From Chrysopilus asiliformis (Eukaryota; Arthropoda; Insecta; Diptera; Rhagionidae): a stretch of DNA of 64,000 nt. The notes beneath the pieces were generated by a model. It ran no database searches. It saw nothing but the letters and a program-made list of their open reading frames with translations, and had not been told where the DNA came from. The stretch covers positions 64,775,970 to 64,839,969 of the forward strand of contig OZ035960.1 in assembly GCA_964034945.1 (NCBI GenBank), written 5' to 3'. The translations under genes were made by a program, and so were the position numbers. Positions 31,801 through 42,184 of the stretch are shown in pieces (within the stretch, counting starts at the first letter, position 1; every line of letters begins with the position of its first letter).

Positions 31801-32367
31801 CATAACAAAAGCTATAATTGCCAATCTGGCAATCATTGGAGACCCGTATGGTGATATTCGTATCAAAATTCGAACAGTTGTATCAAAATTCCACTTTGAA
31901 GTCAAACTTTCCAATAAGATTTTTTAAAATTTATTCCAATCGGATTTTGATATATGAGAGATTTATGTAGAATAATATTCTAAATAACTTTTGTTCTTGC
32001 ACTTTTTTGATAAGATGCACTATTTTTGAGATATTCGCAAAAAACGTTTTCGTTCGTATGGGGGGTACCCCCCCTAATAGTCCATTTTTGCCCATTAACG
32101 AACTTAGCCTCGCATTTTACGAAAAACGAATCTGCGCAAAATTTCAAGTCTGTAGCTCAATCCGTGGGCCCGCAATCCGCGCCACAGACGGACGGACGGA
32201 CGGACGGACGGACAGACGGACGGACAGACGGACGGACATGCTAAATTCAACTTTTTTCATCATTCTAAACACACTGGTGTAATTCATTTTTGTGTGTGAT
32301 GACGGGATCTTGGCGTTACAAACGGTAAGGCAAAGTTAATATACCCTTTGGTTTCACCATACGGGTA
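31801..32367 (-). mobile_element. mini-me-like element, full length
   Basis: Runs from CATAACAAAAGC to CCATACGGGTA, with (GGACGGACAGAC)n at 32188-32238. It is inserted in a T run of the composite element; copy 1 at 21890-21905 shows the uninterrupted sequence. Confidence 0.9.
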
Positions 32368-32422
32368 TAAAAATATTCAGGTGGAATTGAGAACCTTTTC
32401 CTTTTTGGAAGTCGGTTAAAAA

Positions 32423-33496
32423 ACTAGAATTCACTAACATAACATATGAACAAAACGTTTTTTCCGTTTTTCAGCAAGGGCAATTGAATTGTTCGCCAGC
32501 TACATTGTGGTGTAGGGTTATCCTCCACATTTAATTACTTTCTGAATGCAATTTTTGATTTGACAATATGTATTGTTAATTAGTATTTCTTGGAGTATGT
32601 AGACAAGTATTTGAATTTCTCCACCTCTAGTATTTTATTATTTTTATTTTGATAATTTTCGATCATATTGGAATATTTATGTTGCTATCGAAACCATTTC
32701 TATTTAAGTACCAGTAGTTGGATTCTTGGCAGATTATCGATATTATCGACCTCGTTGATTTCAAATATGAAGTGAAAGTGTTATTTCACACGGTTTCTAA
32801 TAAAGTTACCCCTGATTTCAAAACAGGTTCCTAAAAAAGTTACCCCTGATTGTGGTGCGACAGTATTAATACTTTCATTAAATATTCCATTATAACTTAT
32901 AACCCGAAATTATCAAAATAAAAAATTCAAATAATTAATCCTGCTTTCAAGGATTGACATTTAGAAGTAATTCTAGTATTCACATTTAGGCATTCTAGAA
33001 TTGACATTTTAGCCGTTGATTTTTAAAGTGGCATAAGTCACTATTTCAAAAAAATCAAGTTAATGAGAACATGAATTACAATTTAACGGTATCTCTTCAT
33101 TTAAAAAAAATCACAATCAATATGTTGATAACTATTGAGATTTTGTTCGAGAGAAGTTTTGCTAATTAACGGTATAACAAACCCAAACGTAAACCCTTAA
33201 ATATATCGATTTAAAAATAAAGTGACTTATGCTACTTTCAAAATAAACGGCTCATTTAGAAGTAATTATAGAATAAATAACCCGGTTTATAATTAATGTT
33301 TAGACTTAATTCTGTAAACAAATCATAAAAATTCCTCACAAAGTAAGAATTGTTCGAATAAAGTATTTACACTATCAGTATAATTTATAAATATAGTAGT
33401 TAATTCTTAGTTGACTTATATACAGTTCAACTCTCCTCCCGCGTCCATATCTTTCGTGTTCAAATAAAAGCAAGATAAAAGCGTTGAGAGTTTTTA
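32423..33496. other. non-coding stretch, about 1.07 kb
   Basis: No gene or repeat family recognised. AAAGTTACCCCTGATT occurs twice (about 32801-32816 and 32833-32850), a short direct repeat. Confidence 0.45.
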
Positions 33497-33817
33497 TACC
33501 CGTATGGTGAAACCAAAGGGTATATTAACTTTGCCTTACCGTTTGTAACGCCAAGATCCCGTCATCGCACAAAAAAATGAATTACACCAGTGTGTTTAGA
33601 ATGATAAAAATATTTAATTTCTGCATGTCCGTCCGTCTGTCCGTCTGTCCGTCTGTCCGTCTGTCCGTCTGTCCGTCTGTCTGTCTGTCTGTCTGTCCGT
33701 CCGTCTGTCTGTCTGTCTGTCTGTCCGTCCGTCTGTCTGTGGCGCGGATTGCGGGCGCACGGATTGAGCTAGAGACTTGAAAGTTTGCACAGATCCGTTT
33801 TTCGTAAAATGCGAGGT
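33497..33817 (+). mobile_element. mini-me-like element, 5' half (split by a LINE)
   Basis: Starts TACCCGTATGG after TTTTTA and runs to AAAATGCGAGG, where a poly(T) tract begins. The element resumes at 38161 (TAAGTTCG). It carries the longest GTCY tract in the window (33626-33741). Confidence 0.9.
33626..33741. repeat. (GTCY)n microsatellite, longest in the window
   Basis: About 29 tetranucleotide units of GTCC or GTCT in mixed order. The same tract in sister copies is as short as three or four units (58064-58076, 61494-61507). Confidence 0.95.
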
Positions 33818-34148
33818 TTTTTTTTTTTTTTTTTTTGCTCATCTGTACCTTAGATTGTTCGTATTTTGTACATTTTAGTTACATGTGATAGTTTTTTTTT
33901 TTAATGTCATAAATATTGTTTTTTTCCCGAATGCAGACAGCTTGTCGCTGGTATAAGCATCGGATACTAAGTTATTTCTTTATAATTACATTTTATTAAA
34001 CTAATTCTTAAAATATTAAATTTACATTTATTTGTACAAATATTAAATAGATAAAAAATATATAATACTAACATAAGATATTTTTTGAAGATATACAATA
34101 TAAACATTTAAATTAAATTTAATTGGAAAAACATTAAATAAATAAATA

Positions 34149-36989
34149 TTAAATATCTCTATTATAAACACCCTCATTGGCCATAAATAATTTTTTTACT
34201 CTTTTCTTGAATATTTCCTTGTGTTTGATCTGTTTCAATTCGTCTGGTAATTTATTATATTCTCGTATTGCATTGTTAACAATCCCTTTATGTTTTTTGT
34301 GCGTACGGGATGGTATGATTTTTAATAAATTTTGGTGTCTTGTGTTGTGGTTATGGCTGTCAAATCTCTCAATAGTGTACAATTGCTGTCTATTTTTGTG
34401 TTCTAAAATGTTGAATATTGAGATAGCTCTATGTTGTCTCAATATGTGATGGATTTGCATGTTTTTGGTGGATGTGAAAACTTCATTAGTCGGTGTAAAT
34501 TTATTAAGTCGGAATATATTTTTTAATGCCTTGCACATTAAACGATTGACATCAAGCAATAAATGTTTAGAGCATTGACCATATATTGTTAAGTTATATC
34601 TAATTTTAGCCAGTATATAACTATTGTAAATTATGTTTTTTGCCTTAGGTCCAAAATCTCCATATCTTTTTAGCACTCCTATGAGTGGTGCTAGCTTTTT
34701 TCTAAGATGCTTTATATGTGTTGTCCAGTTTAATTTATCATCAATATATAAGCCCAAGTAATTGACCGCCGTAGCTCGGATAATTTGTTCTCCTTCGATG
34801 TTAATTTTTAAGTCAATATCTTTTTTATTTTTTTGTCTGAATAAAAGGTATTCCGTCTTATTTTTGTTAATAGTCAATTTATTGTAGTAAGTCCAATCTG
34901 TAAAATTTCTAATCCCTTCTTGTATTTTTAGGTCCAGTTCTTCTTTTGTCTTGCCGTGGAAGAGTAATAATGTGTCGTCCGCAAAAACAATATAATTTTT
35001 AATGTTACAATTTTGCAAATTATTTATATATATTAAGTATAATAATGGTCCTAAGATAGATCCTTGGGGCACACCTGTGTCTACTTCCAATATATCGCTT
35101 TTTATTGTGTTCATTTTTACCCAACTTCGTCTTTTTGTCAAATAGTCTTTAATTAGGTCATTGGCCAAACCTCTTATTCCTACTTGATCAAGAAATTCTA
35201 ATAAAAGTTCGTGGTTGACTGTGTCAAATGCTTTTCTTAAGTCAATGAAAATCCCTGCAACGTAATTTCCTTTGTCCAACTCATCAGTAATGCTTTCAAT
35301 GGCGTCAATTGTAGCTGCTTCTGTACTACTACCTTTTTGAAAACCATATTGCCTTCTGTCAAATACATTGTTTTGAAGCAAAAAGTCGTAAATCCTATTG
35401 TATATAGCTTTTTCAAATATTTTACCCAAACTATTTAATAATGTTATTGGTCTATAGTTTTCTGGTTTAGTCGCATCATCATTTTTAAAAATAGGAGTAA
35501 TTTGTCCGAGTTTTAAAATATTTGGAAATTTCCCTGAGTCAAACATGTTATTAATTAAGTCCGCAATTTTCTTTGCTATCGAGTATTTTAGTAATTTTAT
35601 GTCATCGTTTGTAATGTTGTCCTCTCCTGGAGCACTTCCACTTTTTGCGTTTTCAATTATTTTAATGATTTCCATTTCTGAAACTGGTCTTAAGTAAATT
35701 GATTTCTTTACTCGGTGATTAGTAAAAGTCTTATATGTTGTTTCACTTGTCCTGTTTGTCAAGTTGGTAACTAGTCCTTTTCCTACTTCATTGAAGTGTT
35801 TATTTAATGTATCACATATAATTTTTTTGTCCGTTGTATTGTAAGTTCCTGTATTTATTTCCTTAATATCGGCCTTTTCACTATTATTAGTCCGTAAAGT
35901 TTGTTTTATGATTTGCCAAAGCTTTCTACCGTCTGATCCTATGATTTTAATTTTATTTTCGTAATACTTTTTCTTAGTTTCTCTAATTAGCTTTGTAGTC
36001 TCGTTTTTTATTCGTTTATATTGACTTTTCAATTCATTATTTTGTTGATTATTTTTCATTAATCTGTATAATTTGTTTTTTCTACGAATTTTTTTTGATA
36101 TTTCAGTAGTCCACCAGTCGTTGTCCCCTCTGTGTTTTGTTTTGTAATTTGTTGTATTTCTGTTCTTGCTATCTTTTATAATATTTATTAATTGCTCTAT
36201 ATTAGTTATGTGTACATTTTTTAGCATAATGTCTACATCTTTTTTGAAATTCTGCTTATTTAAAGTAGATTTAATCATAGTTGTCATTTTCTTTTTTTGT
36301 AACTGCTCTCTTTTAATATCTACATAAATCGTCCTGTGGTCAGTAATATCGTTATCAACTAAATTTATATCTAATTTAATTTTTTCAGCTAATACTTCGT
36401 CAATTAATACATGGTCAATTATAGTGGTTGTTTCATTAGTTTTTCTTGTACCACTTGTGATGTCAATCTTATTGCAAATTTTGTAGTTATTTGTAAATAC
36501 AATGTCCAGATAAGTCCTAGTCGTTATATTTTTATTAAGTAGATCTATATTAAAATCTCCTATTAGTAACATGTTCTTATACGTTGACAAAACAGAATCT
36601 AAATCTGTAAGGAAATCGGCAGTTTTCTCATTGGGTGCTTTGTATAATGTCGCTATCTTAAAGTTGTTATTAACATTTATGATTGTCTTATTGTATTCTT
36701 TTGATATTTGTTCAACATTAAAATAAGTGTCATTACGTATATATATTGCTGTACCGCCACCTCTTCTTTCGTTTCTACAATTGAAAACTCCTCTGAATCC
36801 TTCAATGTTGTAATATTCTGTCTCATTTTCATAAAGCCAAGTTTCATTTAAAATTATAATATTAATATCTGGGTTTGCTTTTAATACTATGTCAATTTGT
36901 TCAATTTTATTTCTTAAGCTTCTAATGTTAATGAATATTATTTTAGTTTTGTCGTACTTTTTATGTTTTTTTTTATTGTTTATGGTCAT
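34149..36989 (-). CDS. LINE ORF2: AP-type endonuclease and reverse transcriptase
   Basis: 946 codons, no internal stop. Residues ~15-230 are an exonuclease-endonuclease-phosphatase domain (IIFINIRSLRNK, IIILNETWLYE with the catalytic Glu, LLIGDFNIDLL, DHVLIDE, DHRTIYVDI). Residues ~430-760 are the reverse transcriptase (SGSAPGEDNI, NYRPITLLNSLGKIFEK, GIFIDLRKAFDTV, GVPQGSILGPLLYLIYINN, FADDTLLLF at ~665). No RNase H. This is a CR1/jockey-group arrangement. The enzyme nicks target DNA and copies the element RNA there. The start overlaps the end of ORF1 by 17 nt in another frame, so translation is probably by re-initiation or shifting. Confidence 0.93.
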   Translation of the reverse strand: MTINNKKKHKKYDKTKIIFINIRSLRNKIEQIDIVLKANPDINIIILNETWLYENETEYYNIEGFRGVFNCRNERRGGGTAIYIRNDTYFNVEQISKEYNKTIINVNNNFKIATLYKAPNEKTADFLTDLDSVLSTYKNMLLIGDFNIDLLNKNITTRTYLDIVFTNNYKICNKIDITSGTRKTNETTTIIDHVLIDEVLAEKIKLDINLVDNDITDHRTIYVDIKREQLQKKKMTTMIKSTLNKQNFKKDVDIMLKNVHITNIEQLINIIKDSKNRNTTNYKTKHRGDNDWWTTEISKKIRRKNKLYRLMKNNQQNNELKSQYKRIKNETTKLIRETKKKYYENKIKIIGSDGRKLWQIIKQTLRTNNSEKADIKEINTGTYNTTDKKIICDTLNKHFNEVGKGLVTNLTNRTSETTYKTFTNHRVKKSIYLRPVSEMEIIKIIENAKSGSAPGEDNITNDDIKLLKYSIAKKIADLINNMFDSGKFPNILKLGQITPIFKNDDATKPENYRPITLLNSLGKIFEKAIYNRIYDFLLQNNVFDRRQYGFQKGSSTEAATIDAIESITDELDKGNYVAGIFIDLRKAFDTVNHELLLEFLDQVGIRGLANDLIKDYLTKRRSWVKMNTIKSDILEVDTGVPQGSILGPLLYLIYINNLQNCNIKNYIVFADDTLLLFHGKTKEELDLKIQEGIRNFTDWTYYNKLTINKNKTEYLLFRQKNKKDIDLKINIEGEQIIRATAVNYLGLYIDDKLNWTTHIKHLRKKLAPLIGVLKRYGDFGPKAKNIIYNSYILAKIRYNLTIYGQCSKHLLLDVNRLMCKALKNIFRLNKFTPTNEVFTSTKNMQIHHILRQHRAISIFNILEHKNRQQLYTIERFDSHNHNTRHQNLLKIIPSRTHKKHKGIVNNAIREYNKLPDELKQIKHKEIFKKRVKKLFMANEGVYNRDI

Positions 36990-38145
36990 GATTATAATTA
37001 ATTTTTTGTTTTTGGTATATTAATCTACGAAGATATTGCGGACATGATGTGTTATCACTTCTGTGATTCAATTCACCACTTTGGTTATTTTTATTATTGG
37101 GGTAATTTTTTTGAGCTGAGCAGTTTACGCATTTAAAGCATGTGGCAACACATTCTTTAATGTCATGCTCCCCAGAACACTTGGCGCATGCCCTTTTGTT
37201 AACACAATCCTTCGCACTGTGCCCAAACCGTTGACAGTTAAAGCATCTTTTAACGTAAACATCTTCCTTTATAAAATGCGATCTCCATCCGACAATTAAA
37301 TATCCATTGATTACTTTTTTAAATGTTTTCGGTTTGGTTTCGCATATTATAGTCCATTTGTTATTTCTTTTGTTAAACCGGCTGTGAACGATTTTAAACT
37401 CGTCCTGATCGTCAATATTTTTATTAAGTGATCTAAGTTCTTTGTTTAAGTCAGCTTCTTCGTAATTTTGTTCTAAGTTATTTATTATTATTTTTGGTGA
37501 TTTAAGTGTCATTTTAACAACCTCAAATCTGGAATCTGTTTTTGATTTAATCAGCTGTTCTAATCTATCCCGCGCATTTTCGTCCGCTGTTTTTATTATT
37601 ATTCCCCCCTTACTTATATTTTGTACTCCTGTTATCGGAACATCAACGTCACCAGGGTTAACGATTTGTTGTAAATATTGCTTAGTCACTTCACTGGTTT
37701 GTTCTTGTTTCGGTTTAATAATTAATCCCGTTGTATTGTTTGCCCGTTTAGTGCTATCGCCCGTTACGATTCCATTGTCGTTATTAATTTTTTTTAAGTT
37801 CAGTTTTAAAGTGTCTGCATATGAGTGGCCTGTCTCCTTGTTCATTTTAGTTAAGATCATATCTAGTTTTGTGTTAATGTCTCCTACCTTATTATTCAAA
37901 TTATTAATATCTCCAATATTTTTGTTCTCGAAATGAAGTTTTTTGTCCACATCACACATCCACATAACTTTATGACCCAAACTTTGTATTAGTTTATATT
38001 CCTTACTTGAAATGTTTGTACATTTAATATGATACCACTTATTGCATTTTCCATCACATTTAAGAGCTTCATGGTTATTTTCCACCTTATTTTTGCACAA
38101 TATACAGAGATCGACGTCTTCACAACCTTTATCATCCGCCGCCAT
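36973..38145 (-). CDS. LINE ORF1: PHD-type finger plus CCHC knuckles
   Basis: 390 codons. Residues ~12-65 form a PHD-type zinc finger (CILCKNK...HEALKCDGKCNKWYHIKC...VMWMC). A coiled segment follows (NNLNNKVGDINTKLDMILTKM), a central RNA-binding-like region, and from ~300 tandem knuckles CFNCQRFGHSAKDC, CAKCSGEHDIKEC and CFKCVNCS. The protein would bind element RNA to form the particle; the PHD-like finger could read chromatin but this is inference. The start is ATGGCGGCG, only about 15 bp from the element's 5' end. Confidence 0.9.
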   Translation of the reverse strand: MAADDKGCEDVDLCILCKNKVENNHEALKCDGKCNKWYHIKCTNISSKEYKLIQSLGHKVMWMCDVDKKLHFENKNIGDINNLNNKVGDINTKLDMILTKMNKETGHSYADTLKLNLKKINNDNGIVTGDSTKRANNTTGLIIKPKQEQTSEVTKQYLQQIVNPGDVDVPITGVQNISKGGIIIKTADENARDRLEQLIKSKTDSRFEVVKMTLKSPKIIINNLEQNYEEADLNKELRSLNKNIDDQDEFKIVHSRFNKRNNKWTIICETKPKTFKKVINGYLIVGWRSHFIKEDVYVKRCFNCQRFGHSAKDCVNKRACAKCSGEHDIKECVATCFKCVNCSAQKNYPNNKNNQSGELNHRSDNTSCPQYLRRLIYQKQKINYNHDHKQ

Positions 38146-38160
38146 CTTGATTGCCTATGT
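38134..38160 (-). promoter_or_regulatory. YY1/Pho-like site at the LINE 5' end
   Basis: On the minus strand the sequence across the ORF1 start is CAAGATGGCGGC, which matches the YY1 (Pho in flies) consensus and includes the start codon. It lies within ~20 bp of the element end, where an internal promoter would need it. Confidence 0.5.
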
Positions 38161-38467
38161 TAAGTTCGTTAATGGGCAAAAATGGACCATTAGGGGGGGT
38201 ACCCCCCATACGAACGAAAACGTTTTTTTGCGAATATCTCAAAAACGAAGCATCTTATCAAAAAAGTGCAAGAACAAAAGTTGTTTCGGATACGATTCTA
38301 CATAAAACTCCCATACATCAAAATCCGATTGGAATAAATTTTAAAAAATCTTATTGGAAAGTTTGACTTCAAAGTGGAATTTTGGTATAACTGTTCGAAT
38401 TTTGATATGAATATCACCATACGGGTCTCCAATGATTGCCAGATTGGCAATTATAGCTTTTGTTATG
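38161..38467 (+). mobile_element. mini-me-like element, 3' half (split by the LINE)
   Basis: Continues the copy that starts at 33497, from TAAGTTCGTTAATGG through the G7/C6 palindrome to TTGTTATG. The next copy begins four bases later at TTTA/TACCCG. Confidence 0.9.
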
Positions 38468-38471
38468 TTTA

Positions 38472-38925
38472 TACCCGTATGGTGAAACCAAAGGGTATAT
38501 TAACTTTGCCTTACCGTTTGTAACGCCAAGATCCCGTCATCACACAAAAAAATGAATTACACCAGTGTGTTTAGAATGATAAAAAAAATTGAATTTTGCA
38601 TGTCCGTCCGTCTGTCTGTCTGTCCGTCTGTCTGTGGCGCGGATTGCGGGCGCACGGATTGAGCTAGAGACTTGAAATTTTGCGTGGATCCGTTTTTCGT
38701 AAAATGCGAGGCTAAGTTCGTTAATGGGCAAAAATGGACCATACGAACGAAAACGTTTATTGCGAATATCTCAAAAACGGAGCATCTTATCAAAAAAGTG
38801 CAAGAACTTTTTTTTTTTTTTTTTTTTATAGATCCAGCCAGAGCTTAGGGGAAGACCCTTTAATGCCGAAGCACAGCTCGGGATGGAACAAAAGTTGTTT
38901 CGGATACGATTCTACATAAAACTCC
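38472..38925 (+). mobile_element. mini-me-like element, interrupted and 3' truncated
   Basis: TACCCGTATGG to ACATAAAACTCCC. The G7/C6 palindrome segment is deleted (ATGGACCATACGAACG). A short poly(T)-headed insertion splits it at 38809-38887. Confidence 0.85.
38809..38887 (-). mobile_element. short poly(A)-tailed retro-insert
   Basis: 19 T residues followed by ATAGATCCAGCCAGAGC...CAGCTCGGGATGG, flanked by GAAC on both sides (before 38809 and at 38887-38890). On the minus strand this is a ~58-bp sequence ending in a poly(A) tail, so a reverse-transcribed fragment of a small RNA or the 3' end of a SINE/LINE. Parent not identified. Confidence 0.65.
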
Positions 38926-39241
38926 CAATGCAAGGCTAGGTTCGTTAATGGGCAAAAACGGACCATTAGGGGGGGCACCCCCATACAAACGAAAATGTTT
39001 TTTGTGAATATCTCAAAAACGGTGCATCTTGTCAAAAAAGTGCAAGAACAAAAGTGATTTAGGATATGATTCTACATAAAACTCCAGTACATCAAAATCC
39101 GATTGGAATAAATTTTAAAAAATCTTGTTGGAAAGTTTGACTTCAAAGTGGAATTTTGGTACAACTGTTCGAATTTTGATATGAATATCACCATACGGGT
39201 TTTCAATAATTGCCAGATTGGCAATTATAGCTTTTGTTATG
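38926..39241 (+). mobile_element. mini-me-like element, 3' half
   Basis: Starts AATGCAAGGCTAGG and runs to TTGTTATG. Joined directly to the truncated copy on its left. Confidence 0.85.
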
Positions 39242-39554
39242 TTTTTTAGTACATTTAAAGCTTGTTTTTAAAAAAAATATTTTATTTTATCGTTCTTAGT
39301 CGCCATTTTATTTTTCCTGAGTTATTTTTGAAAGCTCTTTCATTTAAAAACCCACACGATGTCTACTTCGTTAATTCGATGTGGACAAACTGGCATAATT
39401 TTTAATCTCGATATATTATTTAATAAAAAAGAAGGTGTCTGTCTCGTAGAGACGGTCAGAAGACGTGGATCCGCCTACAACGATCGCCAATAGATATTTA
39501 AGTAAGAAATTTTAGTGAAAAAGAAATTAAGGAAACAAATTTTTATTTAAAAAA
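39242..39554. repeat. short stretch sharing a ~105-bp block with 60838-60950
   Basis: 39426-39530 (GGTGTCTGTC...GAGACGG, GACGTGGATCCGCC, AATTTTAGTGAAA) is the inverse of 60838-60950 with few changes. No ORF. The rest of the stretch is AT-rich and non-coding. Confidence 0.7.
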
Positions 39555-39963
39555 CATAACAAAAGCTATAATTGCCAATCTGGCAATTACTGACCCGTAT
39601 GGTGATATTCGTATCAAAATTCGAACAGTTGTACCAAAATTCCACTTTGAAGTCAAACTTTCCAATAAGATTTTTAAAAATTTATTCCAATCGGATTTTT
39701 ATGTACTGGAGTTTTATGTAGAATCATATCCTAAATCACTTTTGTTCTTGCACTTTTTTGATAAGATGCACCGTTTTTGAGATATTCGTAAAAATATTTT
39801 CGTTCGTATGGGGGGTACCCCCTTAATGGTTCATTTTGCCCATTAACGAACTAAGCCTTGTATTTTACGAAAAACGAATCTGCGTAAAATTTCAAGTCTC
39901 TAGCTCAATCCGTGTGCCCTCAATCTGCGCTACGGACGGCCGGACATGCAAAATTCAATTTTT
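39555..39963 (-). mobile_element. mini-me-like element, 5' part missing
   Basis: CATAACAAAAGC to GCAAAATTCAATTT, short GTCY tract (GGACGGCCGGAC). It is interrupted at the T run by another copy in the opposite orientation. Confidence 0.85.
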
Positions 39964-39964
39964 A

Positions 39965-40133
39965 TACCCGTATGGTGAAACCAAAGGGTATATTAAATTT
40001 GCCTTACCGTTTGTAGCGCCAAGATCCCGTCATCACACACAAAAATGAATTACACCAGTGTGTTTAGAATGATAAAAAAAATTGAATTTTGTATGTTCGT
40101 CTGTCTGTCCGTCTGTCCGTCCGTCTGTGGCTA
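39965..40133 (+). mobile_element. mini-me-like element, 5' third
   Basis: TACCCGTATGG through the GTCY tract to GTCTGTGGC, then replaced by unrelated sequence starting TAGTGATGCAACATCG at 40134. Confidence 0.85.
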
Positions 40134-42170
40134 GTGATGCAACATCGTTCAAAAAACCTCGATATATCGAAAATCGATGTTTTTTTTAAGGCGACATCGA
40201 TGTCAAAAAACATCGTCCTGAAAACATCGATACCTCGATGTTTTTCCGATGTTTTGAAAAAGTTAAATTTAATAAATAATTTAGCTACCTGGCGGATGCT
40301 CTACTGTGGGTGGAGTGCAACCAGGTAGAATTAACACGGTTTTAATTCTTCTTATACGTTGAATTACCAAAAGCCTGTTAGTTTTCGAGATATTCGCAAA
40401 AAACTAATTTTTTTGAAATACCGGCATATCTTCATAACGGCTTGAGATACAGAGTTCTAGTAAAACACATAAATGTAGCAAATTTTATTGTCTCCAAATT
40501 TTGTAATACGACTACTGGAAAATGGTTAGTTTCGGAATAAATCGCAAAAAACCGCATAGATTTTAAAAAGCCGCCGTTTTAGTTACTTCCGGTTAACGAA
40601 TTTCCACATCAGGACCAAACTTCTCTGTAAAATTTCATGGCTAGCTCTGGTATTTTTTGCGAAATCTTGTAGCTTGAACTGGTTGATAACAGCTGCTTTT
40701 TTTAATGATCCGGATAACAGATCCATATGGATCATTAAAAAAAACAGCTAATGTATATATGTAATTGTTGCTCGGAGTGGCGATAGATGTGAAAACCAGA
40801 CTAATGTTAATGATTTTAATTTACAAATTATGAAATATTAATTTTTGATACTACAAATAATTTTAAAATCAAAAAAAATTCTGTTATTTCATAGTTTAAG
40901 CTTAGAAAAATATACTTACATAGAAGGTTTGCAAGGAACAAATTATTTGAAATATTTCCCCTACAATCAGGGCAAAATCTTGCTATCTCTTGTTTGCAAC
41001 GCAAATAATAGCCTCCCGCGACTCATTTGGGTAAGAACGAGAAAAATACACAACCTTTGTAAATCGTTTAGATCCGGCATTGCCACATATATATTAATAT
41101 TTAGTACACCGGAAAAAAATATATTTTCGCAACGGTTAAGTTAAGACTATTTTGCAGGCTTATCTGCAGCATATCTAATAGGACCAATATATTTTTTACC
41201 CTGTTCCATATAAACATAATTTTTATAATGATTTGTAGGAAGAAATGGGAAATTAAAAAAAAAACTCGTGTTTGTTATCAGCTTAATGTCTTGATTAATT
41301 AATTAATTAAGAAAATCGGTAAAATAGCAGTGAAGGAAAACACTATCGTAACATAACGAAATGATTTTCGGACTTTTTCTTCAAAATTACGTTATAGAAA
41401 TTCAATTCCGTTACAATAACGAAAAACGTAACGAAAAAATAACAAAAATATTACGTTTTTTCGTTATTTATTAATTGTTCTTTGTTTTGTTCAGTATTAT
41501 TTTTTGTGAAATTTTCCACAAAAGTTCATTAAATATATCCCCACAGACCTCCACCTGCATAAAATATAATTAAAAATATTATGGTGGTATTTTTAATCAT
41601 ATTTTGATTTTAAATAAGACTTTGTTTTGGCCATATTCTCTCTATTTGTGGAGATACGAAAAAGGAAATCTTTCTAGCAACTTTTTTGGTATCGAAAATA
41701 TTTTCTTTTTAGTAATTCCAGAAGTAGAGTGAATTTCGCAAAAGCAAAGTCTGACTCAGAATCAGCGACGTCAAAATAGCTTAAAATTCTATATCTTTGA
41801 TATTGACCAAAATGTCGTTTTTGTTGAGCAATTTATTTTTTAAAAACAAAACCTTTCAAAATTTAAGATTCAAGATTTTTTTATTGACATTTCATAAAAT
41901 AACACTATTACAGAATCTTTACATGAGTACTTATAAACTAAAGCTATATGCCAGTGTTGAACAATGTTTCATGTATTGAAAATAAATTTTTTACACTGAG
42001 TTGGGACAAAAATTTTGTGCGATTTTTTTTCTTTTATGTTGTTTTTTTTGTGCTAAACAGTCATCTGGCAATGTCTTCGATTTGACGTTTCTAGTTTGTT
42101 TATTGTTGAAAACCGCTAAAAGTTTGTTGTTGTTGACAGCCGTCTTACACAAACGTTCAGTGGGATGTGT
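40134..42170. other. non-coding stretch with hAT-like ends and hairpins
   Basis: 40134-40260 begins TAGTGATGCAACATCG and is full of ATCGATGTTTTT motifs in both orientations, like a hAT terminus with subterminal repeats; no partner end found. CTACCTGG/CCAGGTAG inverted pair at 40284-40328. A hairpin TTTTTAATGATCC/GGATCATTAAAAA at 40700-40745. 41350-41460 carries repeated CGTAACGAAAAA and AACGTTATTG-type motifs, again like a hAT-MITE interior. No gene seen. Confidence 0.45.
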
Positions 42171-42184
42171 TTTTGGGCTGGAAA

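Larger units (their letters stand above)
30438..32422 (-). mobile_element. composite foldback element, copy 2 (with two insertions)
   Basis: Inverse of the unit at 21841-23106. Right-hand head GGAAGTCGGTT at 32400-32417, foldback at the left (arms about 30438-30590 and 30740-30903; shorter spacer than copy 1), the CGTTGTGTTCAGT block and the mini-me-like 3' half (about 31381-31690). It has received a hAT-type MITE (31121-31367) and a full mini-me-like element (31801-32367). Removing both gives colinearity with copy 1. Confidence 0.85.
33818..38160 (-). mobile_element. non-LTR retrotransposon (LINE), coding region intact
   Basis: On the minus strand: a ~15-bp leader, ORF1 (38145-36973), ORF2 (36989-34149), a ~320-bp 3' region and a poly(A) tail (T run 33818-33836). 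It sits in a mini-me-like element whose halves are 33497-33817 and 38161-38467; only one base of that element is missing at the junction and no clear target duplication remains. Both ORFs are complete. Confidence 0.93.

Noticed and set aside
32136..32280. Open frames with RTDRRTD or SVRLSVCPSV repeats (also at 33582-33842, 49030-49321, 52392-52712, 57687-57973, 58544-58819)
   Set aside because: They are translations of the (GTCY)n microsatellite in mini-me-like elements; the same frames recur in every copy and on both strands, with no independent sign of a protein.
32460..32530. A further Sec62 exon after CCGTTTTTCAG
   Set aside because: The acceptor-like sequence is followed by QGQLNCSPATLWC then a stop, which does not match Sec62 after its second membrane span.
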